A DNA stretch of 64,000 nucleotides, from the NCBI RefSeq assembly GCF_035917455.1, contig NZ_CP109078.1:1054001-1118000 (forward strand), given 5' to 3'. A model generated the notes under the pieces. The model had not been told where the DNA came from. It did no database searches and saw nothing but the letters and a program-made list of their open reading frames with translations. The DNA comes from Micromonospora sp. NBC_01796. Its GTDB lineage: Bacteria > Actinomycetota > Actinomycetes > Mycobacteriales > Micromonosporaceae. Position numbers and translations under genes: made by a program. Shown one piece after another: positions 26,408 to 34,356 of this stretch (the first letter of the stretch is position 1; each line of letters starts with the position of its first letter).

Positions 26408-26680
26408 ATGAACACACACGACCTGATCGAGGTCCTCGGCGCTCTGCTGATCCTGGCCGCCTTCGCCGCCAACCAGCTCCGCCGGATGGACCCGCACTCC
26501 ATCCGCTACCTCGTCCTCAACGTCCTGGGCGCCGGCATCCTGGCGGTGATCGCCGCGACCGAACGCTCCTGGGGCTTCCTCCTCCTGGAGGGCACCTGGA
26601 CCATCGTCTCGGTGATCTCCCTCACCCAAGCCCTCCTCCACCACCGCCGCCCAGCCCCCTCCTCCCCACCCGAATCCTGA
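26408..26680 (+). CDS. CBU_0592-like small membrane protein
   Basis: 90 residues from the ATG at 26408; a GTG directly before it is the alternative. Three hydrophobic spans (DLIEVLGALLILAAFAANQL, YLVLNVLGAGILAVIAATER, FLLLEGTWTIVSVISLTQAL) in a protein of this size fit the CBU_0592 domain family of unknown function. The Pro/Ser-rich tail is short. It ends just before a long palindrome that separates it from the convergent ftsK gene. Confidence 0.75.
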   Translation: MNTHDLIEVLGALLILAAFAANQLRRMDPHSIRYLVLNVLGAGILAVIAATERSWGFLLLEGTWTIVSVISLTQALLHHRRPAPSSPPES

Positions 26681-26686
26681 CCCCCT

Positions 26687-26740
26687 CTTGTAGAGAAAGA
26701 GGGGCTATCCGACCCGCGATAGCCCCTCTTTCTCTACAAG
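26687..26740. repeat. Long palindrome between convergent genes, bidirectional terminator-like
   Basis: Perfect inverted repeat with 22-bp arms (26687-26708 and 26719-26740) and a 10-bp loop; the arm begins CTTGTAGAGAAAGAGGGG. It lies between the 3' ends of the small membrane protein gene and ftsK, so a hairpin here could end both transcripts. It is unrelated in sequence to the palindromes at 2778 and 44063 and may be a second dispersed family. Confidence 0.88.
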
Positions 26741-26772
26741 TGCGCCCTGCGGGACGAGGGCGTGGGGCTGCG

Positions 26773-29268
26773 TCAGGCGTCGGGGTCGCCCTGGAGGCTG
26801 GAGAGGACGTCGTCTAGTTCGTCGGGCTTGATGAGGACGTCGCGGGCCTTGGAGCCCTCGGAGGGGCCGACGACGCCACGGGTCTCCATCAGGTCCATCA
26901 GGCGGCCGGCCTTGGCGAAACCGACCCGCAGCTTGCGCTGGAGCATCGAGGTGGACCCGAACTGCGAGGTGACCACCAGCTCGATCGCCTGCACGAGTAC
27001 GTCCAGGTCGTCGCCGATGTCCTCGTCGACCTTCTTCTTCGTGTCCTTCGCCGGGGCGAGTACGTCGGAGCGGAACTCCGGCTCCCGCTGGTCCTTGCAG
27101 AACTTCACGATGTCGCTGATCTCGGACTCGTTGACCCAGGCGCCCTGGATGCGTACCGGCTTCGAGGCGCCCATCGGCAGGAACAGCCCGTCACCGCGAC
27201 CGATCAGCTTCTCGGCGCCGGGCTGGTCCAGGATGACCCGCGAGTCGGCCAGCGAGGACGTGGCGAACGCCAGCCGGGACGGCACGTTCGCCTTGATCAG
27301 ACCGGTCACCACGTCGACCGAGGGCCGCTGGGTGGCGAGCACCAGGTGGATGCCGGCGGCGCGGGCGAGCTGGGTGATCCGGACGACCGAGTCCTCCACG
27401 TCGCGCGGGGCGACCATCATCAGGTCCGCCAGCTCGTCCACGATCACCAGCAGGTACGGGTACGGCCGGATCTCCCGCTCGCTGCCCGGTGGCGGCTTGA
27501 TCTGTCCGGCCCGGACCTTGCGGTTGTAGTCGTCGATGTGGCGTACCCCGGCGGCGGCGAGGTCGTCGTAGCGCATGTCCATCTCGCGGACCACCCAGTC
27601 CAGCGAGTCGGCCGCCTTCTTCGGGTTGGTCACGATCGGGGTGACCAGGTGCGGGATCCCCTCGTAGCTGGTCATCTCGACCCGCTTCGGGTCGATCAGG
27701 AGCAGCCGCACCTCGTCCGGGGTGGCCCGGCTCAGGATCGACACCAGCAACGAGTTCAGGCAGGACGACTTGCCCGCACCGGTCGCGCCGGCGATCAGGA
27801 TGTGCGGCATCTTGGCCAGGTTGGCGACCACGTACCCGCCCTCGATGTCCTTGCCGAGGGCCACCAGCATCGGATGGTGGTCGCTGCCGGCGGCGCGGGA
27901 CCGGAGCACGTCACCGAGGGCCACGTCCTCCCGGTCGGTGTTCGGGATCTCCACCCCGACCGCGCTCTTGCCGGGGATCGGGCTGAGGATCCGTACGTCC
28001 GGGGACTTGACCGCGTACGCGATGTTCCGGGAGAGCTGGGTGATCCGCTCCACCTTCACCCCGTGGCCGAGTTCCACCTCGTAGCGGGTCACGGTCGGTC
28101 CCCGGGTGAACCCGGTCACCGCGGCGTCCACGTCGAACTGGTCGAAGACACCGGTGAGCGCGGCGATCACCTCGTCGTTGGCCTTGCTCCGGGTCTTCGG
28201 CGCCGTGCCGGTACGCAGCAGGTTCGCCGGTGGCAGGACGTAGTTACCGCCGAGGCCGGTGATGGCGAGCTGTTCGGCGCGGGTCGGCGCGGGCGAGTGC
28301 TCGGGCGGCTCGGCGACCTTCCGGGCGGCGGGCACCTTCGCGGGCGGTTTGCGGGGCACCGGGACCGGCTCGTCGGGGAACTCGTCGGCTCCGTACCCGT
28401 CGGTCTCGGTGGCGGACCCGACCCGGCTGCCGGTCCGGCGCCGGGACGGCCGGCGGCGGGTCGGGGTCTCCTCTTCCTCGTCGTCGGACTCGTCGGTCTC
28501 GTCGTCGGTGAGCGTGCCGCCGCCTCGACCGGTGACCGCCTCGGCGAACAGCCCGAGCCGCTCGGGAACCTTGTTGATCGGCGTCGCGGTGACCACGAGC
28601 AGGCCGAAGAGGACCAGCAGCACCAGCAGCGGTACGGCCACCCACGGGGTGACCGCGTTCTCCAGCGTCTGACCGATCCCGGCCCCGACCAGCCCACCGG
28701 CGTAGTCCCGTTCCAGGTTGTTGGCCGGGTGGTGGCCGATGTGCAGCAGCCCGCCGGTGCCCAGGATGAGCGCCGACCACCCGACCAGTCCACGGCCCCG
28801 GTGCTCCGCCTCGCTCGGTGTCCGCATCAGCCGGATCGCGCCGATCAGCAGCAGCAGCGGCAGGACCACGGAGATCGCGCCGAGGAAGAGTCGTACGGTG
28901 TCGGCCAACCGGGCGCCGAGCGGCCCGGCGGAGGAGAACCAGACCGCGACCGCGGTCAGGATGGACAGGCCGAGCACGAGCAGCCCGGCGCCGTCGCGGC
29001 GGTGTTCCGGGTCCAGCTCGCGGGCGGTGGCCGCCTGGCGGCCGGCGGCGCGGAACGCCCACCCGACACCGTGCGCCAGTCCCATCCACATCGTGTTGAC
29101 CGCGCGACCGACGTAGACCGCCGGCGGGGTGCGAACCGGTCGCCGGGTGGTCGCTCGGGCGCGGGCAGCCTGCTGGGCACGCGTGCCCTGTCGGGTACGG
29201 GAAGGTGCGGCGCCGCGCGTCGACGACCCGCTTCGGCGCCGGTTCGCCTGAGGGGTACGGCCCGCCAT
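26773..29268 (-). CDS. ftsK: DNA translocase FtsK/SpoIIIE
   Basis: 831 residues from the ATG at 29268; a frame reaching 29340 adds only poorly coding sequence. After a basic N-terminus come four membrane spans (about residues 70-240), an acidic linker (DDETDESDDEEEE) followed by an Arg-rich part, and the motor with Walker A ILIAGATGAGKSSCLNSL, Walker B YLLVIVDELADLMM and ATQRPSVDVVTGLIKANVPS. A C-terminal winged-helix gamma domain (TSMLQRKLRVGFAKAGRLMD) reads KOPS-like sites. It pumps chromosome ends through the division septum. The convergent gene is separated by a palindrome. Confidence 0.96.
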   Translation of the reverse strand: MAGRTPQANRRRSGSSTRGAAPSRTRQGTRAQQAARARATTRRPVRTPPAVYVGRAVNTMWMGLAHGVGWAFRAAGRQAATARELDPEHRRDGAGLLVLGLSILTAVAVWFSSAGPLGARLADTVRLFLGAISVVLPLLLLIGAIRLMRTPSEAEHRGRGLVGWSALILGTGGLLHIGHHPANNLERDYAGGLVGAGIGQTLENAVTPWVAVPLLVLLVLFGLLVVTATPINKVPERLGLFAEAVTGRGGGTLTDDETDESDDEEEETPTRRRPSRRRTGSRVGSATETDGYGADEFPDEPVPVPRKPPAKVPAARKVAEPPEHSPAPTRAEQLAITGLGGNYVLPPANLLRTGTAPKTRSKANDEVIAALTGVFDQFDVDAAVTGFTRGPTVTRYEVELGHGVKVERITQLSRNIAYAVKSPDVRILSPIPGKSAVGVEIPNTDREDVALGDVLRSRAAGSDHHPMLVALGKDIEGGYVVANLAKMPHILIAGATGAGKSSCLNSLLVSILSRATPDEVRLLLIDPKRVEMTSYEGIPHLVTPIVTNPKKAADSLDWVVREMDMRYDDLAAAGVRHIDDYNRKVRAGQIKPPPGSEREIRPYPYLLVIVDELADLMMVAPRDVEDSVVRITQLARAAGIHLVLATQRPSVDVVTGLIKANVPSRLAFATSSLADSRVILDQPGAEKLIGRGDGLFLPMGASKPVRIQGAWVNESEISDIVKFCKDQREPEFRSDVLAPAKDTKKKVDEDIGDDLDVLVQAIELVVTSQFGSTSMLQRKLRVGFAKAGRLMDLMETRGVVGPSEGSKARDVLIKPDELDDVLSSLQGDPDA

Positions 29269-29462
29269 AAGGTCACACGTTAGCCCTGCCGTCACGGATA
29301 TCCGCGCTTTTACCGGTCGTGTCCGCCCCCGGTCCGGCACAACGTCACAGTCGGTACGGTCGAACGAGGTGGACGGTCCGGCCGAACTATGCCGGGTCGC
29401 GTGATCCGCCTAACATCACGGGCAGACCAACCAACCCATCTCGCCGCAACGGGGGACGTCGC

Positions 29463-29933
29463 ATGTCATCGCCGGGTTTCCCGCACTCTTCCGAGGAGCC
29501 GGCCGAGGCCGGGCAGTTGCAGACGCTGCAACCGCTGACCAATGACCTCATCGCGGCGGTGCTCGGTGCCCGGGGCTTCTCCTTCTACACCGACGGCGAC
29601 GGTGACCTGGTCGGCAGGTGGGACGACAACCTGATCTACTTCTTCCGGCTCGGTCCGGAGGGTGAGCTGCTCCAGGTACGCACGATGGCCGCGACCACGT
29701 TCCCGATCGACCGGGTGCCCGAGCTGTACGCGTTCTGCAACTCCTGGAACCACGACCGGCTGTGGCCCAAGGCGTTCGTACACGTCAACGACGACGGCAG
29801 TGCCCGGGTCTGCGGCGAGGTGACGGCCGACCTGGCCCAGGGCGTGACCCTGCACCAGCTCGACCAGCTGATCAACTGTGGCATCTCGACCGGTTGCCAG
29901 CTCGCCGAGTCCGCCGCCGAACTGCGGCCCTGA
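29463..29933 (+). CDS. YbjN domain protein, first gene of the HSP90 operon
   Basis: 156 residues from the ATG at 29463, a few bases after GGGGGACG; the longer upstream frame is not credible. The YbjN fold is seen in FSFYTDGDGDLVGRWDDNL, VPELYAFCNSWNHDRLWPKA and ARVCGEVTADLAQGVTLHQL. YbjN domains resemble type III secretion chaperones and bind proteins, not DNA. The signature FCNSWNHDxLxPKAxVH recurs in the third gene of the operon, so the two are paralogous domains. HSP90 starts 15 bp downstream. Confidence 0.88.
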   Translation: MSSPGFPHSSEEPAEAGQLQTLQPLTNDLIAAVLGARGFSFYTDGDGDLVGRWDDNLIYFFRLGPEGELLQVRTMAATTFPIDRVPELYAFCNSWNHDRLWPKAFVHVNDDGSARVCGEVTADLAQGVTLHQLDQLINCGISTGCQLAESAAELRP

Positions 29934-29947
29934 GCGCGGGATCCACG

Positions 29948-31804
29948 ATGGAGCAGCGGTTCCGGGTCGACCTGCGCGGCATAGTCGACCTCCTCAGCCA
30001 ACATCTCTACAGCAGCCCCCGGGTCTACGCCCGCGAGCTGTTGCAGAACGCCGCCGACGCGATCACCGCCCGGCGGGCACTGGCCCCCGGCGCCGACCCG
30101 GCGCCCGAGCCGGGGCGGGTCGTGTTCGAGATCGACCCGGACGGCACGCTCCGGGTGCACGACAACGGCGTCGGGCTGACCGAGCCCGAGGTGCACACCT
30201 TCCTGGCCAGCGTCGGGCGTACCTCGAAACGCGACGAGTTGGGTTTCGCCCGGCAGGACTTCCTCGGCCAGTTCGGCATCGGCCTGCTCTCCTGCTTCAT
30301 GGTCGCCGACACCATCGAGGTGGCGTCCCGGTCGGTGACCGGCACCCCGGCGGTGCGGTGGACCGGGCACGCCGACGGGCGGTACACGGTCGTGGTCGAC
30401 GACGCGGCCCGGCCGGGGATCGGCACCACCGTGACCCTGCGCCCCCGCCCCGGCGGGACGCACTGGTTCGCCCCGGACCAGGTCGCGGACCTGGTCCGGG
30501 CGTACGGGCACCTGCTCGACGTGGAGGTGGTCCGGCACGCCCCGGACACGGACGAACTGCGGCTGACCGAGCCGCAGGCGCCGTGGGAGGTCGACCACGA
30601 AGACCCGGACGTACGCCGTGAGGCACTGCTCGACTACGGGGCACAACTGCTCGGCAGCCGCCCGATGGACGTGATCGACCTGCGGATGCCGGAGGCCGGT
30701 CTGGTCGGGGTCGGTTTTGTGCTGCCGACCGCGAACACGGTCCAGACCGGCGGGCACCGGGTCTACCTGAAGCGGATGCTGCTCACCGAGAACGCGGTCG
30801 GGCTGGTCCCGGAGTGGGCGTTCTTCGTCCGGTGCGTGGTCGACACGTCGGTGCTGCGCCCCACCGCCAGCCGGGAGGGTCTCTACGACGACGACCTGCT
30901 GTCCCAGGTGCAGGAGTCGCTCGGCGGGCAGATCCGGGACTGGCTGCTGGACCTGTCGGTGCACCACCCGGACCGGCTCGCCGCCTTCCTCCGGGTGCAC
31001 CACCTCGGGGTGAAGGCGCTCGCCGTACGCGACGACGAGATGCTGCGCCTGGTCGACGCCGGGCTGCCGTTCGAGACGAGCCGGGGCACGATGACCCTGC
31101 GGGCCTTCCGGCGGGGCGCCACCGTGCTGCGGTACGCCGAGACGGTGGACGAGTTCCGTGCCCTCGCCGCGATCGCCAGTGCCGCCGGCACTCCCCTGGT
31201 CAACGCCGGTTACGCGTACGACACCGAGATCCTGGAGCGGCTGCACCGGATCGACCGGTCGGTGACCGTACGGCGGTTGGATCCGGGTGAGCTGGCGGCC
31301 CGGTTGGAGCCGCTGCCGGCCGAGCAGGAGGCGGAACTGGCGACGTTCCTGGGTGTCGCCCGGGGCGTACTGGCCGAGTTCGGTTGTGTGCCGCTGATCC
31401 GCCAGTTCGACCCGGTCACCGTACCGGCGCTCTACGTGGTCAGCCGGCGGGCGCACCAGCAGGAGTCGGTCCACCGCAACCTGGCCCAGGCCGACGAGCT
31501 CTGGTCCGATGTGCTCTCCGCCTTCGCCGAGGTGGAGATCGAGCACCGCCCGGAGCTGGTGTTCAACTGGCGGCACCCGCTGATCCGGCGGATCTCCGCT
31601 GGCCCGCCGGGCGCCACCCTCCGCCACGGCATCGAGGCCCTGTACGGGCAGGCGCTGCTCGCCGGCCACCACCCCCTGCGCGCGGTCGACACCGCCGCCC
31701 TGAACCGGTCGTTTCTCGCGCTGCTCGACCGCGCCTTCTCCGGCCCGCCGGCCGGTACGGGCGCGGCTCCGGCAGCGGACCCGCCCCCCGAGGAGATCCC
31801 ATGA
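29948..31804 (+). CDS. HSP90 family molecular chaperone
   Basis: 618 residues from the ATG at 29948. The GHKL ATPase domain has the N box ARELLQNAADAI, the DNGVGLTEPEV box and GQFGIGLLSCFMVAD, all with their ATP-contacting Asn, Asp and Gly residues. The middle domain holds RVYLKRMLLTENAVGLVPEW and CVVDTSVLRPTASREGLYDD, close to HtpG. The C-terminal dimerisation region is poorly conserved, and the eukaryotic MEEVD tail is absent. It is the middle gene of a three-gene operon between YbjN-type proteins, which I take as its likely partners or clients. The stop overlaps an ATG that opens only 13 codons. Confidence 0.93.
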   Translation: MEQRFRVDLRGIVDLLSQHLYSSPRVYARELLQNAADAITARRALAPGADPAPEPGRVVFEIDPDGTLRVHDNGVGLTEPEVHTFLASVGRTSKRDELGFARQDFLGQFGIGLLSCFMVADTIEVASRSVTGTPAVRWTGHADGRYTVVVDDAARPGIGTTVTLRPRPGGTHWFAPDQVADLVRAYGHLLDVEVVRHAPDTDELRLTEPQAPWEVDHEDPDVRREALLDYGAQLLGSRPMDVIDLRMPEAGLVGVGFVLPTANTVQTGGHRVYLKRMLLTENAVGLVPEWAFFVRCVVDTSVLRPTASREGLYDDDLLSQVQESLGGQIRDWLLDLSVHHPDRLAAFLRVHHLGVKALAVRDDEMLRLVDAGLPFETSRGTMTLRAFRRGATVLRYAETVDEFRALAAIASAAGTPLVNAGYAYDTEILERLHRIDRSVTVRRLDPGELAARLEPLPAEQEAELATFLGVARGVLAEFGCVPLIRQFDPVTVPALYVVSRRAHQQESVHRNLAQADELWSDVLSAFAEVEIEHRPELVFNWRHPLIRRISAGPPGATLRHGIEALYGQALLAGHHPLRAVDTAALNRSFLALLDRAFSGPPAGTGAAPAADPPPEEIP

Positions 31805-31834
31805 ACACCCCTTCTCGTGCCGCTAGGACGCCGC

Positions 31835-33409
31835 GTGAGTGAGCAGGAAGAGCTGGTCGAGGCGCTGGAGGATGCGCGGGATCTGCCGGACGGCGACGGC
31901 AAGATCGCCGAGCTGGAACGGATCGTCGCGCACGCCGACGCGGCCGGGAACGTACGGCTCGGCTTCGACGCCCGGTTCGCCGTGATCGACGCGTACAACA
32001 ACCACACCGAACGGTGGCGGATGCTCCCGCCGTTCAGTTGGTGCCTGGCCGCCTTCGACCGGGACCCGTCGCTCTTCGACGACTGGGACGCGGAGATGCT
32101 CCGCTGGTACCACAAGTGGGCGATCGCGGCCCTGCGCAGCACGCCCAGGGTGGGGTTGGTGCAGACCCAGGCGGCCCTGGACGACCTGGAACGCCGGTTC
32201 AAGGCGGGCGGGCGCAGCCTCCAGGCGGTCTACAACCTGCGCTGCCGGGTCGCCGACCACCTCGGTGACGAGGCGGGGGCACGGGAGTGGCTGGCCAAGT
32301 GGCGTGCCGCCCGGCGGGACGAGAACAGCGACTGCGCGGGGTGCGACCCGTCCCGCCAGGCCGAACTGCTGGCCGGGTGGGGCGAGTGGGAAGCCGCGGT
32401 CGACACTGTCGAGCCGGTCCTCTCCGGTGCCCTCGGTTGCGCCGAACAGCCGGAGAAGGCCCTGGTCACGGTGCTGATCGCGTACCTGCGGCTGGGGCGG
32501 TACGACGAGGCGGCCCAGGCGCACGTGCGGGCGTACCGCCGGCACCGGCACGAGCGGGACGCGTTCCCGTTCCTCGCCGAGCACCTGCGGTTCTGCGCGC
32601 TGACCGGTCAGCACGAACGCGGGCTGGAGATCCTCGGCACCCACCTCGGCTGGCTGGACCGGCCGTACGACGAGTCCTCGGCGATGGAGTTCTCCGCCGC
32701 CGGGGCGCTGGTCTGCCGGCTGGCCTCGGAAGCCGGCGTCGACCGCAAGATCCAACGCCCGGAGTACGGCGAGCGCGCCGCCGCCGAACTGTCCCTCACG
32801 GCGCTCGGTGCCGACCTGGTGGCCACCGCGCAGGATCTCGCCGGCCGGTTCGACGCCCGCAACGGCTCCAGCCACCAGTCCGGGCGGATGGCCGCCTGGC
32901 TGGCCGAGCGGCCGGTCGACGTACCGGTGGTGCTGCCGCCGGACGAGCCGCCGGGCGACTGGGCGATGCCGTCCGCGCTGCCCCCGGAGGGGCGGCAGGA
33001 CGTGGTGGCGCCGCTGCGAATCGAGGGCATCGTCGCGGTGTTGCAGGAGCGCGGCGACCACTACCGGGTGGACGAGGACGGCACGGTCGGTGGGCGTTGG
33101 GGCACCGCCGTGATCCAGTTCCAGCAGATCGGCGAGCGGCAGGAGATCCTGCACGCGCGGGTGATCGCCGACCGGCGGCTGGACGCGGACCGGCTGGCCG
33201 AGGCGTACGAGTTCTGCAACTCGTGGAACCACGACCAGTTGCTGCCGAAGGCGTACGTGCACGACACCGGCGAGGGTGAGCTGATCATCGCCGGTGACGT
33301 CACCACCGACCTGGAACACGGCGTGAGCGGGCCGCAGTTGGCCGCCCTGATCAACGCCACCGTGGCGACCGGTGCGGCCTTCGCCGACGCGGTGACCGAC
33401 CTGCCCTGA
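31835..33409 (+). CDS. TPR-like protein with C-terminal YbjN domain
   Basis: 524 residues from the GTG at 31835 (TAGGACGCC upstream); an in-frame GTG at 31817 is possible. Residues about 5-330 are helical repeats with tetratricopeptide character (LVTVLIAYLRLGRYDEAAQA, HLRFCALTGQHERGLEIL) and a CAGC motif. A Pro-rich hinge (VVLPPDEPPGDWAMPSALPP) leads to a YbjN domain from about 395, with YEFCNSWNHDQLLPKAYVH matching the first gene of the operon. TPR domains are the classical HSP90 docking modules in eukaryotes, so an HSP90 co-chaperone role is attractive but untested. A strong terminator follows 15 bp after the stop. Confidence 0.85.
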   Translation: MSEQEELVEALEDARDLPDGDGKIAELERIVAHADAAGNVRLGFDARFAVIDAYNNHTERWRMLPPFSWCLAAFDRDPSLFDDWDAEMLRWYHKWAIAALRSTPRVGLVQTQAALDDLERRFKAGGRSLQAVYNLRCRVADHLGDEAGAREWLAKWRAARRDENSDCAGCDPSRQAELLAGWGEWEAAVDTVEPVLSGALGCAEQPEKALVTVLIAYLRLGRYDEAAQAHVRAYRRHRHERDAFPFLAEHLRFCALTGQHERGLEILGTHLGWLDRPYDESSAMEFSAAGALVCRLASEAGVDRKIQRPEYGERAAAELSLTALGADLVATAQDLAGRFDARNGSSHQSGRMAAWLAERPVDVPVVLPPDEPPGDWAMPSALPPEGRQDVVAPLRIEGIVAVLQERGDHYRVDEDGTVGGRWGTAVIQFQQIGERQEILHARVIADRRLDADRLAEAYEFCNSWNHDQLLPKAYVHDTGEGELIIAGDVTTDLEHGVSGPQLAALINATVATGAAFADAVTDLP

Positions 33410-33423
33410 CGCTTCCGGCTCGA

Positions 33424-33463
33424 CGAAACGGCAGTCCCCGCGCGGGGGCTGCCGTTTCGTTTT
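33424..33463 (+). terminator. Rho-independent terminator after the HSP90 operon
   Basis: An 18-bp near-perfect stem (33424-33459, one G-T pair) with a minimal loop at CGCG, followed by TTTT. It closes the YbjN-HSP90-TPR/YbjN transcript and lies 15 bp after the last stop codon. Confidence 0.88.
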
Positions 33464-33645
33464 CCGTCGTGGTGCGAGCCGTCCTCCCCGTTCCGTCCTC
33501 CCCCCGTTGACCGGCTGATTCAAGGCGCTCGCAAGGTTCCGTGCCAGGTCCGCACGCCATGGTTGGGCAACTGTTTCAGCGCTCCGGGGGGGAGAGTGGC
33601 ATGGCAGGACCCTCATCGCGGCATCCGGCCACGACGGTCGGATCT

Positions 33646-34026
33646 CTAGGCGCGCAGCGAGGGTCGCTGGACGCGTCGGCCGCGGAGGAAGAACCCGGTC
33701 CAGGAGGCGAACACCGTAAGGGCGAGCAGGACCTGGGCCAGGGCGGTGAGACGTTCGGGGAAGAGCACGCCCTCGACGTACCGATCGATGAAGCCCTGGG
33801 TGGTCGCGGCGCCGACCTCGCCCGCCTGACGTCTCGACCAGTGCTCGGCGTAGGTCAGCGGGCAGACCAGCTTGCCCACGACGACCGTCACCCCCCAGAC
33901 CGCGGCGGCCAGGTGCGGCCAGATCGTCCAGCGCCAGTGCCAGGCCACGAACCCGCCGAGCAGCAGGTAGGCCAGAAAGCCGAAATGCACCACCAGGATC
34001 ACCGTGGTCAACAACCGATACCCCAT
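33646..34026 (-). CDS. DUF2784 membrane protein
   Basis: 126 residues from the ATG at 34026; the longer frame upstream is antisense to other genes. Three to four hydrophobic spans (LLTTVILVVHFGFLAYLLLG, IWPHLAAAVWGVTVVVGKLV, LTALAQVLLALTVFASWTGF) and the block CPLTYAEHWSRRQAGE with FIDRYVEGVLFPE match DUF2784, whose function is unknown. The gene stands alone, between the terminator of the HSP90 operon and a divergent gene for a small secreted peptide 135 bp upstream. Confidence 0.85.
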   Translation of the reverse strand: MGYRLLTTVILVVHFGFLAYLLLGGFVAWHWRWTIWPHLAAAVWGVTVVVGKLVCPLTYAEHWSRRQAGEVGAATTQGFIDRYVEGVLFPERLTALAQVLLALTVFASWTGFFLRGRRVQRPSLRA

Positions 34027-34161
34027 GTACGCCTCCGCAGGCCAGGCTACGCAGCCACGCCCGCCGAATCCTGGGTACGCGCACTCAGGAGCACATTTCC
34101 GGCGCGGCCGGATCGATCCATCGAGTTTCCCGGCAACACACCTACAGAGGAGAGACCGACA

Positions 34162-34356
34162 ATGTTCGGCAGCACAGCACCCCGAACGATCCTGCGGACG
34201 CTGGCCGCGACGGTGGTCGCGTTCGCGGCGGTGACCGTCGCCCCGGCCCCGGCGCAGGCCGAGCCGTACTGGTGCAAGGACGCGTACTACAACAACGAAG
34301 AGCCGTCCGGCTACGGCGAGATCTGCCCCAAGGACCCTCCGGTGATCCTTCCGTGA
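34162..34356 (+). CDS. Small secreted two-cysteine peptide
   Basis: 64 residues with AGAGGAGAGA before the ATG at 34162. A typical Sec signal peptide (basic start, LRTLAATVVAFAAVTVAPA) ends at AQA, leaving a 31-residue acidic, Tyr- and Pro-rich mature peptide beginning EPYWCKDAYYNNEEPS with cysteines at mature positions 5 and 22. One disulfide is expected. I recognise no family; it could be a secreted bioactive or structural peptide. Its 3' end overlaps the end of the convergent monooxygenase gene by 46 bp. The strong ribosome site and clear signal peptide make it real despite its size. Confidence 0.75.
   Translation: MFGSTAPRTILRTLAATVVAFAAVTVAPAPAQAEPYWCKDAYYNNEEPSGYGEICPKDPPVILP

Noticed and set aside
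31801-31842. A 13-codon open frame starting at the HSP90 stop (ATGA)
   Set aside because: Probably chance; at most a coupling device for the next gene.
31823-34084. Long antisense frame across the TPR/YbjN gene
   Set aside because: Same GC artefact; the sense frame has coherent domains, an operon and a terminator.
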